From assembly GCA_016197205.1 (NCBI GenBank), contig JACPWG010000101.1:17323-81322 (forward strand): a stretch of 64,000 bases of DNA, read 5' to 3'. The position numbers were made by a program, and so were the translations under genes. This stretch comes from Planctomycetota bacterium. GTDB lineage: Bacteria; Planctomycetota; MHYJ01; WSZJ01; JACPWG01. Within the stretch, counting starts at the first letter, position 1; each line of letters begins with the position of its first letter. A model generated the notes under the pieces. It was not told the origin of the DNA. It saw only the letters and a program-made list of their open reading frames with translations, and did not search any database. This document shows, in pieces, positions 35,141 through 43,703 of this stretch.

Positions 35141-35956
35141 CTAGCGGGTGAAAAAACGCAGTCGGTCCCGGAGCTTCTCCCGCTCCTTCTCGATCGTCGC
35201 GAGGTTGGAAGCCCCCTTCTCCGCGAGATCGTGGACCGACTTCGCAGCGGTCTGGACGTCCTCGCTCGCCGGGCCGAGCCGGCGGACCTGCTCGTCCAGG
35301 GTTTCGCTCGCCTGCCGGATCGAAGCGCAGGTCGTGACGAATTCCTCGTCCATGACTCTCCAGTGGTCGAGAGCCGCATCGATCTGCTCGCGCGTCTCCC
35401 GCACCTGGGTGTTGAACTCGCGCAGGGCCCGCCGCGCCGGCTCGAGGCTCAGCGCGCGCCGCGGCTTGGCGTAGGCCTCGAGCACGTCCGCGGACTGGAT
35501 CTGGAAGAGGAGGGCCAGGGAGAAAAAGCCCAGGTGGATCGAGAGCGTCCCGGTCCAGCGGGCGCAGCCGTCGAGCGGGCGCGGGAAGCGCTCCCGGAGG
35601 ATGTAGGTCGTGGTGGCGATGGCGTAAAAAAAACTGGACAGGTAGCCCATCAGGAAGACCGGGGGCGGCGCCGTCTCGGCGGCGGAGTAGATCGAAGAGA
35701 CGACCGGGATGCCGAAGAGGGCGACGTAGCTGACGCGGGCGATGCCACGCCCGACCCACCGGCCGATCTCTTCCCAGGTGGGGGAGCCGCCGGCGAGGCC
35801 GCCGAAACTCCAGACCGTGAGGAGGCCCGTCACGAGCACGAGCAGGGCGGACACGGCGAGGTCCTGCGTGTCCGCCAGGTCGAAGAAACGAAGGAACGCG
35901 AAAGCAAGCGCGGCGGCGCAGACGAACGGGACGGAGACGGAGAGCCATCGCCTCAT
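35141..35956 (-). CDS. Membrane protein with C-terminal coiled coil, unknown function
   Basis: 271 residues, ATG with GAGGAG eight bases upstream. About five membrane helices (VPFVCAAALAFAFLRFF, VSALLVLVTGLLTVWSFGG, VSYVALFGIPVVSSIYS, GYLSSFFYAIATTTYIL, LSIHLGFFSLALLFQI) are followed by a coiled coil from about residue 190 (REFNTQVRETREQIDAALDHW, EKEREKLRDRLRFF). Family not recognised. Confidence 0.7.
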   Translation of the reverse strand: MRRWLSVSVPFVCAAALAFAFLRFFDLADTQDLAVSALLVLVTGLLTVWSFGGLAGGSPTWEEIGRWVGRGIARVSYVALFGIPVVSSIYSAAETAPPPVFLMGYLSSFFYAIATTTYILRERFPRPLDGCARWTGTLSIHLGFFSLALLFQIQSADVLEAYAKPRRALSLEPARRALREFNTQVRETREQIDAALDHWRVMDEEFVTTCASIRQASETLDEQVRRLGPASEDVQTAAKSVHDLAEKGASNLATIEKEREKLRDRLRFFTR

Positions 35957-36116
35957 GGACCGCACTCCTCAACAAAAGTCGACAGGACAAGCCGGCAGGC
36001 GGGTCCGCCGCCCATCCGCGCCTGCCTCCTCCCTCGCCCGCGGACGAGGGCCCGCGACACGGGCTTCGCCCCGGAGCGGGTCTTCGCCCCTCGTTCTTTC
36101 CGCGGCCCCCCGCCCC

Positions 36117-37064
36117 TCAATCGCCCAGCCTGGGCATCTCCGCCGCCAGCTTCTCGACCGCGGCGAGCAGGTCCGCCGGGAGCGGCTCGGCCTTGGCATT
36201 CTCCTCGAGCTGGGCGACCTTCGTCGCGCCCACGAGGACGCTCGTGACCTCCGGCCGGCGCAGGCACCAGCCGAGCGCAAGCCGGGCCGGAGACACGCCG
36301 GCGTCCTTGGCCAACGCGGCAAACCGCTTCACCGCCACGGTCGCCTCGGGGGTGAGGTAGCGTTTGATGAAGTAGTTCTGACGCGGGTCGGAGGCGCGCG
36401 AGCCGGGCTGTTTGCCGCTCAGGTATTTGCCGGAGAGCACGCCCTCCGCGAGCGGGCTCCAGACGATGACGCCGAGGCCCTCCGCGGCGCAAGTCGCGAG
36501 GACGTCCTTCTCGATCTCCCGCTTGAAGAGGTTGTAGGGAGGCTGGTTGACGACAGGCGGGTGGCGGGTCGCGAGCTTCACCGCCTCGCGGATCTGCGGG
36601 CTCGTCCAGCAGGAGACGCCCCAGTAGAGAATCTTGCCCGCGGAAACCAGGTCCTCCATCGCGCGAACGGTCTCGACGAGCGGCGTCTCCTCGTCGTACC
36701 GATGGCAATAGTAGAGGTCGAGGTAGTCGGTCTTCAGCCGCGCGAGCGAGGCCGCGCAGGACTCGTGGACGTGTTTCCGGGAGAGCCCCTGGTCGTTCGG
36801 TCCGTCCCCGGTCGGGAAATACACTTTCGAGGCGAGGACATAGTCCTTGCGCGGGACGCGGGCGAGGGCGACGGCGAGGGTCTCCTCGCACTTCCCGCTC
36901 GAGTACACGTCCGCGGTGTCGACGACGTTGATCCCCAGCTCGAAGGCCCTGCGGAGGAGCGTCTCGGTGGCGCGGGCATCGACCGCGTTGCCGAAGGTGA
37001 GCCAGCCACCGACGGAAACGACGCTCACCTTGAGGCCGGTGCGTCCCAGGCGCTTGGTTTCCAT
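36117..37064 (-). CDS. Aldo/keto reductase (potassium-channel beta-subunit/YghZ-like)
   Basis: 315 residues. METKRLGRTGLKVSVVSVGGW is the classic start of the AKR group; the tetrad residues lie in NVVDTADVYSSG (Asp, Tyr), LASKVYFP (Lys) and YYCHRYDEETP (His). The ATG at 37064 has GGAGG eleven bases upstream. The VOC-protein terminator lies just upstream, so expression requires its own or read-through transcription. The substrate is unknown. It is distinct from the AKR at 24648-25754. Confidence 0.88.
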   Translation of the reverse strand: METKRLGRTGLKVSVVSVGGWLTFGNAVDARATETLLRRAFELGINVVDTADVYSSGKCEETLAVALARVPRKDYVLASKVYFPTGDGPNDQGLSRKHVHESCAASLARLKTDYLDLYYCHRYDEETPLVETVRAMEDLVSAGKILYWGVSCWTSPQIREAVKLATRHPPVVNQPPYNLFKREIEKDVLATCAAEGLGVIVWSPLAEGVLSGKYLSGKQPGSRASDPRQNYFIKRYLTPEATVAVKRFAALAKDAGVSPARLALGWCLRRPEVTSVLVGATKVAQLEENAKAEPLPADLLAAVEKLAAEMPRLGD

Positions 37065-37127
37065 GAGGGGGCTCACCTCCGTGGCTGGGCGCCGCGCCGC
37101 GGCGTACGGGCACGGGCGTCGTCCGTG

Positions 37128-37172
37128 AAAAAAAGAGAAAGAGGAGGGTCCCCCTGGCGGAGGACCCTCCTC
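37128..37172 (-). terminator. Rho-independent terminator of the VOC-protein gene
   Basis: An 11-bp stem (GAGGAGGGTCC / GGACCCTCCTC) with a 10-nt loop, followed on the minus strand by TTTCTCTTTTTTT. It lies 34 bp after the stop codon. Confidence 0.85.
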
Positions 37173-37206
37173 TCGAGGGTCGTCGCTGTTTCGAAGCGAG
37201 CGGGAA

Positions 37207-37764
37207 CTACTTGCCGACGATGCTGATCAGGTTCCCCTCGGGGTCGGCGATGGACGCGCAGCGGGTGTTCTCGCACACCTCGTGCGGCTCGGTCACGACC
37301 TTGACCTCGCGCTCCCGCAGGACGCTGAGGGTCTTGTCGACGTTCTCGACGCTGAAGCAGATCCCGGTCTCCTTGGCCTGGTGGCCATGGCACTCGCCGT
37401 CGCTGCCGTGGAGGGCCAGGGTCGTGCCTTCGGTGGCGAACTCGGCCCAGCCTTCGCCCGCGAACTTGGTCGAGAGGCCGAGGACGTTCTGGTACCAGTT
37501 GAGGGTCTCATTCCAGTGGTCGACGTAAATGATGACGTGACCGATCGCGCGCGGGAGGGCGGCGATGTCGGCCTTGAGGGCCGGGGCCTTGGCGGCCGAC
37601 TTCGCGTTGAGCTTGGCGGCGGGCTTGGTTTCGGCCTTGATCGCCTTCTTCGGAGTCGCCACGGCCACGGGGGCCGTCGACTTCTTCGGGGTGGCCACGG
37701 CCACGGAGCTGGAGGACTTCGTCGGGGTCGCCACGGCCACGGCGTTCGAGGTCTTCTTCGCCAT
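37207..37764 (-). CDS. VOC/glyoxalase-family protein with basic Ala/Lys tail
   Basis: 185 residues, ATG with GAAGGG nine bases upstream. The first 65 residues are a basic low-complexity tail with three copies of a VAVATPxK unit and further Lys/Ala, resembling histone-H1-like tails. The C-terminal 120 residues form a VOC domain (IGHVIIYVDHWNETLNWYQNVLGL, CFSVENVDKTLSVLRE, ASIADPEGNLISIVG) with potential metal ligands His and Glu. The substrate is unknown. Perfect-consensus -10 and -35 boxes and a strong terminator predict high-level monocistronic expression. The tail could bind DNA or RNA; that is inference. Confidence 0.82.
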   Translation of the reverse strand: MAKKTSNAVAVATPTKSSSSVAVATPKKSTAPVAVATPKKAIKAETKPAAKLNAKSAAKAPALKADIAALPRAIGHVIIYVDHWNETLNWYQNVLGLSTKFAGEGWAEFATEGTTLALHGSDGECHGHQAKETGICFSVENVDKTLSVLREREVKVVTEPHEVCENTRCASIADPEGNLISIVGK

Positions 37765-37861
37765 CGAGAAAGGCCCTTCACTAGGAACCAGGGGCGCCGA
37801 CCCGGATCCATCCCGTTCGGGACCGTCCCGACCGGTCCGAGGTGCGGCGGAAAGGCCGAGG

Positions 37862-37889
37862 ATTATACGTTTCCAGGCGATCTTGTCAA
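37862..37889 (-). promoter_or_regulatory. Consensus sigma-70 promoter
   Basis: TTGACA, 16-bp spacer, TATAAT on the minus strand, about 100 bp before the VOC-gene start. Both hexamers are perfect, the strongest promoter seen in the window. Confidence 0.8.
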
Positions 37890-37916
37890 GCAGAATCGTG
37901 CACGGCATCGGTGTCG

Positions 37917-37945
37917 TTGACCGGGAGGGGGCCGGCGGGTATGAT
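37917..37945 (+). promoter_or_regulatory. Sigma-70 promoter, divergent
   Basis: TTGACC, 17-bp spacer, TATGAT, 37 bp before the ATG of the P-loop kinase, pointing away from the VOC-gene promoter. Confidence 0.65.
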
Positions 37946-37982
37946 ACCCCGGTCACGATCGGCCGCAGGAGAGGAGGGTCGC

Positions 37983-38546
37983 ATGTCGGTGATCGCCATC
38001 GTCGGGCTCGCGGGGGCCGGGAAGTCGGAGCTCGCGGCGCACTTCGTGAGCGACGGCTACGGGCTCATCCACTTCGGCGACGCCACGCTCGAGGAGATGG
38101 GCCGCCGGGGCCTCGCCGTGAACGAGGCGAACGAGCGCGCGGTGCGCGAGGAGCTGCGGCGCGTGCACGGGATGGCCGCCTACGCGATCATCAACCTGCC
38201 CCGGATCGAGCGCTCGATGGCGGCCGGCCCGGTGGCGTGCGACGGCCTCTACTCGTGGGAGGAGTACCTCAGCCTGCGGGAGAAGTTCGGCGGCGCGTTC
38301 ATCCTCCTCGCCATCTACGCCTCCCCCGCGACGCGCTATGCGCGCCTGGCCCGTCGGGCGGTCCGGGGCCTGACGCCGGAGCAGGCGCAGAGTCGGGACC
38401 GCGCGGAGATCGAGAAGCTCAACAAGGGCGGCCCGATCGCCTACGCCGACTACACGATCGTCAACGAGGGGACGCTCGAGGACCTGCGCCGCGAGTACGA
38501 GTGGTTCCGGGCGTGGGACGCCGAGCGGCGGGGGAAGAGCGGGTAG
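37983..38546 (+). CDS. P-loop nucleotide/CoA kinase-like protein
   Basis: 187 residues, ATG behind GAGGAGGG. Walker A is GLAGAGKS at residues 8-15; then YGLIHFGDATLEEMGRRGLAVNE, a lid-like region, and YTIVNEGTLEDLRREYEWF at the end. This pattern is close to dephospho-CoA/adenylate-kinase-type P-loop kinases of archaeal style. The phosphate acceptor cannot be assigned from the sequence. It has its own promoter. Confidence 0.7.
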   Translation: MSVIAIVGLAGAGKSELAAHFVSDGYGLIHFGDATLEEMGRRGLAVNEANERAVREELRRVHGMAAYAIINLPRIERSMAAGPVACDGLYSWEEYLSLREKFGGAFILLAIYASPATRYARLARRAVRGLTPEQAQSRDRAEIEKLNKGGPIAYADYTIVNEGTLEDLRREYEWFRAWDAERRGKSG

Positions 38547-38633
38547 GGAAGGGGGGCCGGGCGGCCGGCTGTCGATGATGCTATTCCTCTGGAGGACTTG
38601 CGCGAATGCGCAAATCCTACGGGAACCATGATC

Positions 38634-38682
38634 AATGACCAATTGCCAAGGACCAATCAATGCCCAAATGCCCAATGACCAA
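38634..38682. repeat. Short AATGACCAA/AATGCCCAA degenerate repeat
   Basis: Several imperfect copies of ATGACCAA and ATGCCCAA follow one another, standing out as AT-rich in a GC-rich genome. Confidence 0.6.
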
Positions 38683-38709
38683 CTCAGGCACGCGCCCGAA
38701 ACCGAAAGG

Positions 38710-38793
38710 GAACCACAGATTTCACAGATTAACGGCGATTTCACAGATTCGGAATCTGTGAAATCCCGAAAAATCCGTGAAATCTGTGGTTTC
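38710..38793. repeat. Inverted repeat, ACCACAGATTTCACAGATT family
   Basis: Outer arms AACCACAGATTTCAC / GTGAAATCTGTGGTT enclose a perfect inner palindrome (38737-38765: 14-bp arms around one base). Related sequence occurs at 58890-58910. Confidence 0.8.
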
Positions 38794-38894
38794 GAAAATC
38801 CGGCCTCGCGAATATCTCGAAGAGTGGTGATTGGACCTTGGTCATTCGTCAGCGGGCTTTGGTTGCGGCCACCGGCCTCGGTAGGGTGCTTCGC

Positions 38895-38930
38895 CCCTCA
38901 CCCCAACCCTCTCCCGCTTCGCGGGGGAGG
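38895..38930. repeat. CCCTCACCCCAACCCTCTCCC dispersed element
   Basis: CCTCACCCCAACCCTCTCCCGC followed by a CGCGGGGGAGG complement: the kind of short intergenic repeat seen in many unrelated bacterial genomes. Confidence 0.55.
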
Positions 38931-38979
38931 CGGACGGGGCGTGGGCGTGCACGGAGACGCGCTTCGGAGGACGAGTGAA

Positions 38980-40209
38980 ATGGCGGGCGAGCGCGGCACG
39001 CAGAAGCACGACGCCGCCCCGGAGCGGCCGGAGGCGACGCACGTGGTGAGCACCGCCGGGGACCGCGGGGCCGAGCCGTTCGAGTCGGCCGGCGAAGAGG
39101 CCATCCCGCTTGAAATCCTCAGCCGGAGAGTCTGCGACTTCGACCTTCAAATCGAAGGGCGGCCGCTGGGCGCCATCGTGGAGCGCTTCCGGCGGGAGCT
39201 GGCCGACCGGGGACTGACGCGACTGCATCCCCGCTTCTACCTGTCCGACGAATGGGGAGTCCCGGAGGACACGGTCGCGATCGGCATCCCTTTCTACCTC
39301 GCCGACAAGCGACTGCTCAAGGTCCAGAAGGTCAAGGGGGGGATGGTCGAAGGCGTCGGCGAGGAGGACATCCTGCGCTATCTGCGCCACGAGATGGGGC
39401 ACGTGGTGAATTACGCGTACCGGCTCTACGCGACGCAGGAGTGGACGCTCCGCTTCGGACCGATGGCGCGCCCCTACACGCAGGAATATCGCTCCGTGCC
39501 GTTCAGCCCGGAGTTCGTGCGTCACTTGCCGGGGGCCTACGCGCAGAAGCATCCGGACGAGGACTGGGCGGAAACGTTCGCGGTCTGGCTTACGCCGGGC
39601 TCCAACTGGCGCGAGCTGCACGTGGACGCGCCGGGGGCGCTGGCGAAGCTGGAGTACTGCGAACGGACGATGGCGTCGGTGCGGGAGCGCGACCCGGACG
39701 TGACGAGCACGGACCTTGACGTGGACGCGCGGGAGATCCGGCGCACGCTGCAGGAATACTACGACGACGTGCAGGTCGGCGAGACGACGATCCCGCGGTC
39801 GCTCGACGGGGACCTGAGAGGGATTTTCGCGGCACGCCCGGAGGAAGCGTTCGCCGGCGCGACGGGTGGCGCCGCCGAGGACGCCACCGCGGGAGCTGCA
39901 ACCACGACGACCGCGACGGGACCGGGAACGACGCCGACGGAGGGCGGGGCCGCGCATCTTCCGCGCGCGGGCTCGGCGGCGGCCCTGTTACGCCGCCAGC
40001 GGGACCCCCTCGCGACGACCGTCTACCGCTGGACCGGGGTGGATTCGGACCTCCTGCGTCAGCTCGTCGCCCACCTCCAGAAGCGTGCACAGGAGCTGAA
40101 GCTGACCTACCCGCTGGGACAGCGGGACGCGGTCCTCGGGGAGCTGACGGCCTTCGTGACCACGCTCGCGATGAACTACGTCTACAAAGGGAACTTTTTC
40201 GCCCGATGA
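38980..40209 (+). CDS. Putative zinc-binding metallopeptidase
   Basis: 409 residues, ATG with GGAGG upstream. The HEXXH-type motif is in YLRHEMGHVVNYAYRLY, and DEDWAETFAVWLTPG further on supplies the Asp/Glu-Ala-Glu-Thr signature typical of the putative zinc-binding metallopeptidase family (PF15887-like). The C-terminal 130 residues have an Ala/Thr-rich linker and a helical end. No signal peptide. It overlaps the exonuclease gene by four bases (ATGA), so the two are probably translated together. Confidence 0.72.
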   Translation: MAGERGTQKHDAAPERPEATHVVSTAGDRGAEPFESAGEEAIPLEILSRRVCDFDLQIEGRPLGAIVERFRRELADRGLTRLHPRFYLSDEWGVPEDTVAIGIPFYLADKRLLKVQKVKGGMVEGVGEEDILRYLRHEMGHVVNYAYRLYATQEWTLRFGPMARPYTQEYRSVPFSPEFVRHLPGAYAQKHPDEDWAETFAVWLTPGSNWRELHVDAPGALAKLEYCERTMASVRERDPDVTSTDLDVDAREIRRTLQEYYDDVQVGETTIPRSLDGDLRGIFAARPEEAFAGATGGAAEDATAGAATTTTATGPGTTPTEGGAAHLPRAGSAAALLRRQRDPLATTVYRWTGVDSDLLRQLVAHLQKRAQELKLTYPLGQRDAVLGELTAFVTTLAMNYVYKGNFFAR

Positions 40210-40802
40210 GCACCCCGCGCGCACACGACGGCCCGGCCGCGGAGATCTTCGTGGCCATCGACTTCGAGACCGCGGACTACGGCCGGGACAGCGCCTGCGC
40301 CGTGGGGCTCGTGCGGGTCGAGCGCGGGGAGATCGTGCGGAAGGAGGCCCGCCTCATCCGCCCGCCGCGCACGGCCTTTGAGTTCACGCACATCCACGGC
40401 ATCCGCTGGCGGGACGTGGCGCTCCAGCCGTCCTTCAAGGAGGTCTGGCCGGAGCTGGCGCCGATGCTGGAGGGGGCCGCTTGTCTCGCGGCGCACAACG
40501 CGTCCTTCGATCGCGGCGTGCTGCTGGCGTGCTGCGAGCGGGCGGGGCTTGCGCCGCCGCCGCTTCCCTTCGAGTGCACGGTGCGCGCGGCCCGTCGGGT
40601 GCTCGGCTGCCGGCCGGCGACGCTGGACGCAGTGTGCCGGCGACTCGGGATCCCCCTGCGACATCACGACGCGCTCTCCGATGCGGAAGGGTGCGCGCGG
40701 ATCCTGATCGAGGCGCGTCGCGTCGCGGCGGCGGTGGGCCCGGAAGGGCCGGCGAAGCCGCCGAAAACAAAAACGAGGAGGCGGGCGGAGGGGCCCGCTT
40801 GA
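40206..40802 (+). CDS. DEDDh 3'-5' exonuclease (DnaQ/epsilon family)
   Basis: 198 residues. ExoI VAIDFETADYG, ExoII LAAHNASFDRGVL and ExoIII HHDALSDAEGCARIL place all four acidic residues and the His of the DEDDh group. THIHGIR corresponds to the conserved THxI motif. It likely removes nucleotides from 3' ends in repair. Coupled to the upstream metallopeptidase; the functional link is unknown. Confidence 0.85.
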   Translation: MSTPRAHDGPAAEIFVAIDFETADYGRDSACAVGLVRVERGEIVRKEARLIRPPRTAFEFTHIHGIRWRDVALQPSFKEVWPELAPMLEGAACLAAHNASFDRGVLLACCERAGLAPPPLPFECTVRAARRVLGCRPATLDAVCRRLGIPLRHHDALSDAEGCARILIEARRVAAAVGPEGPAKPPKTKTRRRAEGPA

Positions 40803-41090
40803 ACTCGCGCCCTGCCGGGAACGCCTCGCACGCATATTCTTGAGCAACACTGGGATAGGTCGAGCCGGCACAGCTCCGTGCTTCTCGTAACGGGATGGCC
40901 GATTTCGTAACGCCGGCGTAACGGCCCCCCTCTTCCCTCGCCCGCATCACTTCGCAACCATATAACTCCACACGCCTTGCATCCATGGCGCATCTTTGTC
41001 TCCGGCCCAGGATTTGCGCGCGTCCCCCGAGTCACCGGTCGGATTCGGACGGTCAGCACGTTCCAGTTCTGTTCCTTGCGAGGTTGCAGA

Positions 41091-41963
41091 ATGAAGCGAT
41101 TCGGGTTCGGGTGTCTGTTGGCGACGGCCTTTCTTCTCGGAGTCGCCCAGGGATCGGCGGAGGCCGCGTTCGGGCTGAAGGCACAGGTGACCGGGGTGGA
41201 CGCGCTCACGCAGCCGGGCGTCGCCGCACCCGTCCAGGTCCGCGTCGCGCTCACCACCATCCCCTTCTTCCAGCCTCACCTCCACGGCACCACGGTGAAG
41301 CTCTACAAAGGAAGCGAGTATCTCGGCAGCGCCACGACCGGCGACGAGGGCATCGCCAACTTTTCCTACGTGCCGACGACGACCGGCTACACGATCCTGA
41401 CCGCCAAGCTCTCCTCGAGCTGGCTCAGTTCCAATGCTGCACGCATCGTCGTCGGCAGCTTCCCCGCGTCGACCAAGTTCCTCGTCACCGACATCGACCA
41501 CACCATCGCCAAGACGAACGACCTCTCCTTCCTCTTCTCGTCCAATCCCGCCGACACGGCGACCATGCCCTTCTCCCAGGACGCGCTCGCCTACGCGGCA
41601 GCCCATGGCTGGAAGGTCATCTACCTGACGGCGCGCGACCATCGCTCCACGGTGAAGACCAAGGACTGGCTGTTGCTCAAACACTACCCGGTCGGCTGCT
41701 CGTTCTTCATGGACCAGAACCTGACGAACCTCCTCAGCCAGGGCGCGTACAAGAAGGCCAAGATCGCCGAGCTGAAGCACTTCTTCCCGCTCATCTCCGT
41801 GGGCGTCGGGAACATGCCCGGGGACGCGGACGCCTATCTGTCGAACGGGATGACGGCGCTCATCCTGCCGAAGCGCGACCCGTTCGGCGACCCGACCAGC
41901 CCGATGCCCTCGGGCACGCACCTGATCGCCAACTGGCTCTTCGTGGAGCCCTACACGCCGTAG
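41091..41963 (+). CDS. Secreted LNS2/lipin-like HAD phosphatase with N-terminal Ig-like domain
   Basis: 290 residues with signal peptide (GCLLATAFLLGVAQGSAEA). Residues 25-125 look like an Ig/carboxypeptidase-regulatory-type beta-domain (GVAAPVQVRVALTTIP, SATTGDEGIANFSYVP). From about residue 130 the HAD-type core of LNS2/lipin proteins appears: FLVTDIDHTIAKTND (DxDxT motif), VIYLTARDHRS, FFMDQNLTN and GVGNMPGDADAYLSNG. LNS2 domains act on phosphatidic acid or act as lipid-transfer modules in eukaryotes; phosphatase activity is inferred here from the intact DxDxT. A terminator lies right behind. Confidence 0.82.
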   Translation: MKRFGFGCLLATAFLLGVAQGSAEAAFGLKAQVTGVDALTQPGVAAPVQVRVALTTIPFFQPHLHGTTVKLYKGSEYLGSATTGDEGIANFSYVPTTTGYTILTAKLSSSWLSSNAARIVVGSFPASTKFLVTDIDHTIAKTNDLSFLFSSNPADTATMPFSQDALAYAAAHGWKVIYLTARDHRSTVKTKDWLLLKHYPVGCSFFMDQNLTNLLSQGAYKKAKIAELKHFFPLISVGVGNMPGDADAYLSNGMTALILPKRDPFGDPTSPMPSGTHLIANWLFVEPYTP

Positions 41964-42000
41964 GCCGGCGGTGGGGCTCGACCTCAGCTCCGGCACTCCC

Positions 42001-42039
42001 ACGGGGGGCGGTCGCAGGACTGCCCCCCGTTTCGTTTTT
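42001..42039 (+). terminator. Rho-independent terminator
   Basis: A 9-bp stem (ACGGGGGGC / GCCCCCCGT), 12-nt loop, then TTCGTTTTT. It separates the LNS2-like gene from metG. Confidence 0.8.
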
Positions 42040-42049
42040 CAGGTTCAGC

Positions 42050-42078
42050 TTGCATGTCCGCCCGCGCCCCGGTATCCT
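42050..42078 (+). promoter_or_regulatory. Promoter candidate for metG
   Basis: TTGCAT, 17-bp spacer, TATCCT. Transcription would start near 42085, leaving no leader for the ATG at 42089 and so supporting the TTG start at 42131. Confidence 0.45.
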
Positions 42079-42130
42079 CCCGGAGAGCATGGGCCGTCGT
42101 TCCGCATCCGCCGCCGACGAAGGAGTTACC

Positions 42131-43690
42131 TTGTCCAAGTACTACATCACGACCGCCATCGACTACGTCAACAGCGTTCCGCACGTCGGGACCTCCTACG
42201 AAAAGATCCTCGCCGACGCAATGGCCCGGTGGAGACGACTCCGCGGCGACGACGTGTTCTTCCTCATGGGAAACGACGAGCACAGCCAGAACGTCGCCGA
42301 CAAGGCCGCGGAGCTGAAGCTCGAGCCGCTCGCCTACTGCGACGGCATGGAGGAGAAGTTCCGCGCCGCCTGGGCGAAGCTGGACATCCGGTACGATGCG
42401 TTCATCCGCACGACCCTCCCCGCGCACGCGCGTGCCTGCCAGGAGATCTTCCGTCGCATCCGCGCGAAGGGGGACATTTTCAAGGCGCTGTACAAGGGGC
42501 TCTACTGCGTCGGGTGCGAGGCGCGGAAGACGGAGTCGGACCTGGTCGGCGGGAAATGCCCGAACCATCCGGGCACCACGCTTCAGCGTCTCGAAGAGGA
42601 GAACTACTTCTTCCGCCTCTCGAAGTACGCCGCGCCCGTGCGCGCGCTCCTCGCGCGTCCGGGCTTCATCGAGCCCGCCTTTCGCGCGAACGAGATGCTG
42701 TCGGTGGTGGACCAGGGGCTCGAGGACATCTCGATCTCGCGGCGCACGACGCGCTGGGGCGTGCCGATCCCGGACGATCCGGAGCAGGTGATGTACGTGT
42801 GGTTCGACGCCCTCATCAACTACGCGACCGGCGCGGGCTTCCCGGACGAGCCCGAGCGCTTCGGCAAGGTGTGGCCCGCGAACTGCCACGTGATCGGCAA
42901 GGACATCACGCGCTTCCACACGGTGATCTGGCCCGCGATGCTGCTCGCGGCGGACATCGAGCCGCCCGCGCACGTCGCGGTGCACGGGTTCGTGTACGTG
43001 AAGAAGGGGGACGAGCGCTTCAAGATGTCGAAGACCGCGGGGACGGCCGTGGACCCGATCGACGTCGCGGACCGGTACGGCGGGGACGCGCTTCGCTACT
43101 TCCTGCTGCGCGAGCTTGCGTTCGGCCAGGACGGCGATTTCACCTGGGACAAGTTCGGCGTGCGCTTCAACAGCGACCTGGCGAACGACCTCGGCAACCT
43201 GCTGAACCGGATTGTGAGCATGCTGGAGCGCTACCGCGGCGGCTCGTATGCGGGGCCGCACGAGGCGCTGCCGCAGGACGCGGGGCTGCGCGAGCGCGTA
43301 CGGACCGCCGTGGACGCGGCGTCCGCGGCCTTCGACCGCTTCCACTTCCACGCGGGCCTGGCGGACGTGTGGGAGGCCGTGCGGCAGACCAACGCCTACG
43401 TCGAGGCGACGGCCCCATGGACGCTGAACAAGACGGGACGGACGGCGGCGGTGGCGAACTCGCTCAAGACCGCGGCGGAGTCGCTGCGGAGCCTGGCGGT
43501 GCTGCTCTCGCCGGCGGTGCCGGGGACCGCGCGCAAGATCCTCGAACAGCTCGGCCTCGACCCGGTCGCGTCGCTCTCGCTCGAAGCAGCGCGGGCCGCG
43601 GAGCGGATCCCGGCGGAGGCGCGCGTCCAGAAGGGCCCGCCGCTCTTCCCGCGGATCGAGGCGGCCGAGATCGAAAAAAAAGGCGTGTAG
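42131..43690 (+). CDS. metG: Methionyl-tRNA synthetase
   Basis: 519 residues from a TTG with AAGGAG five bases upstream (an in-frame ATG at 42089 would add 14 residues). ITTAIDYVNSVPHVGT is the HIGH-type motif; GCEARKTESDLVGGKCPNH holds the zinc knuckle; VMYVWFDALINY and GKDITRFHTVIWPAML line the Met/AMP site; FKMSKTAGT is the KMSKS loop. The C-terminal anticodon-binding domain is present; there is no tRNA-binding appendix of the long bacterial type. Charges tRNA-Met in the cytosol. Confidence 0.95.
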   Translation: MSKYYITTAIDYVNSVPHVGTSYEKILADAMARWRRLRGDDVFFLMGNDEHSQNVADKAAELKLEPLAYCDGMEEKFRAAWAKLDIRYDAFIRTTLPAHARACQEIFRRIRAKGDIFKALYKGLYCVGCEARKTESDLVGGKCPNHPGTTLQRLEEENYFFRLSKYAAPVRALLARPGFIEPAFRANEMLSVVDQGLEDISISRRTTRWGVPIPDDPEQVMYVWFDALINYATGAGFPDEPERFGKVWPANCHVIGKDITRFHTVIWPAMLLAADIEPPAHVAVHGFVYVKKGDERFKMSKTAGTAVDPIDVADRYGGDALRYFLLRELAFGQDGDFTWDKFGVRFNSDLANDLGNLLNRIVSMLERYRGGSYAGPHEALPQDAGLRERVRTAVDAASAAFDRFHFHAGLADVWEAVRQTNAYVEATAPWTLNKTGRTAAVANSLKTAAESLRSLAVLLSPAVPGTARKILEQLGLDPVASLSLEAARAAERIPAEARVQKGPPLFPRIEAAEIEKKGV

Positions 43691-43703
43691 CGGTCGGGTA
43701 GCG

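Larger units (their letters stand above)
38547..38979. other. Intergenic region packed with dispersed repeats
   Basis: 433 bp without a gene. Three kinds of repeat lie in succession and are listed separately: AATGACCAA units, an AATCTGTGAAATC palindrome, and a CCTCACCCCAACCCTCTCCC element. Confidence 0.7.

Noticed and set aside
40985..42130. Long N-terminal extension of metG
   Set aside because: It overlaps the LNS2-like gene, a terminator and a promoter in another frame; MetRS homology starts at about 42131.
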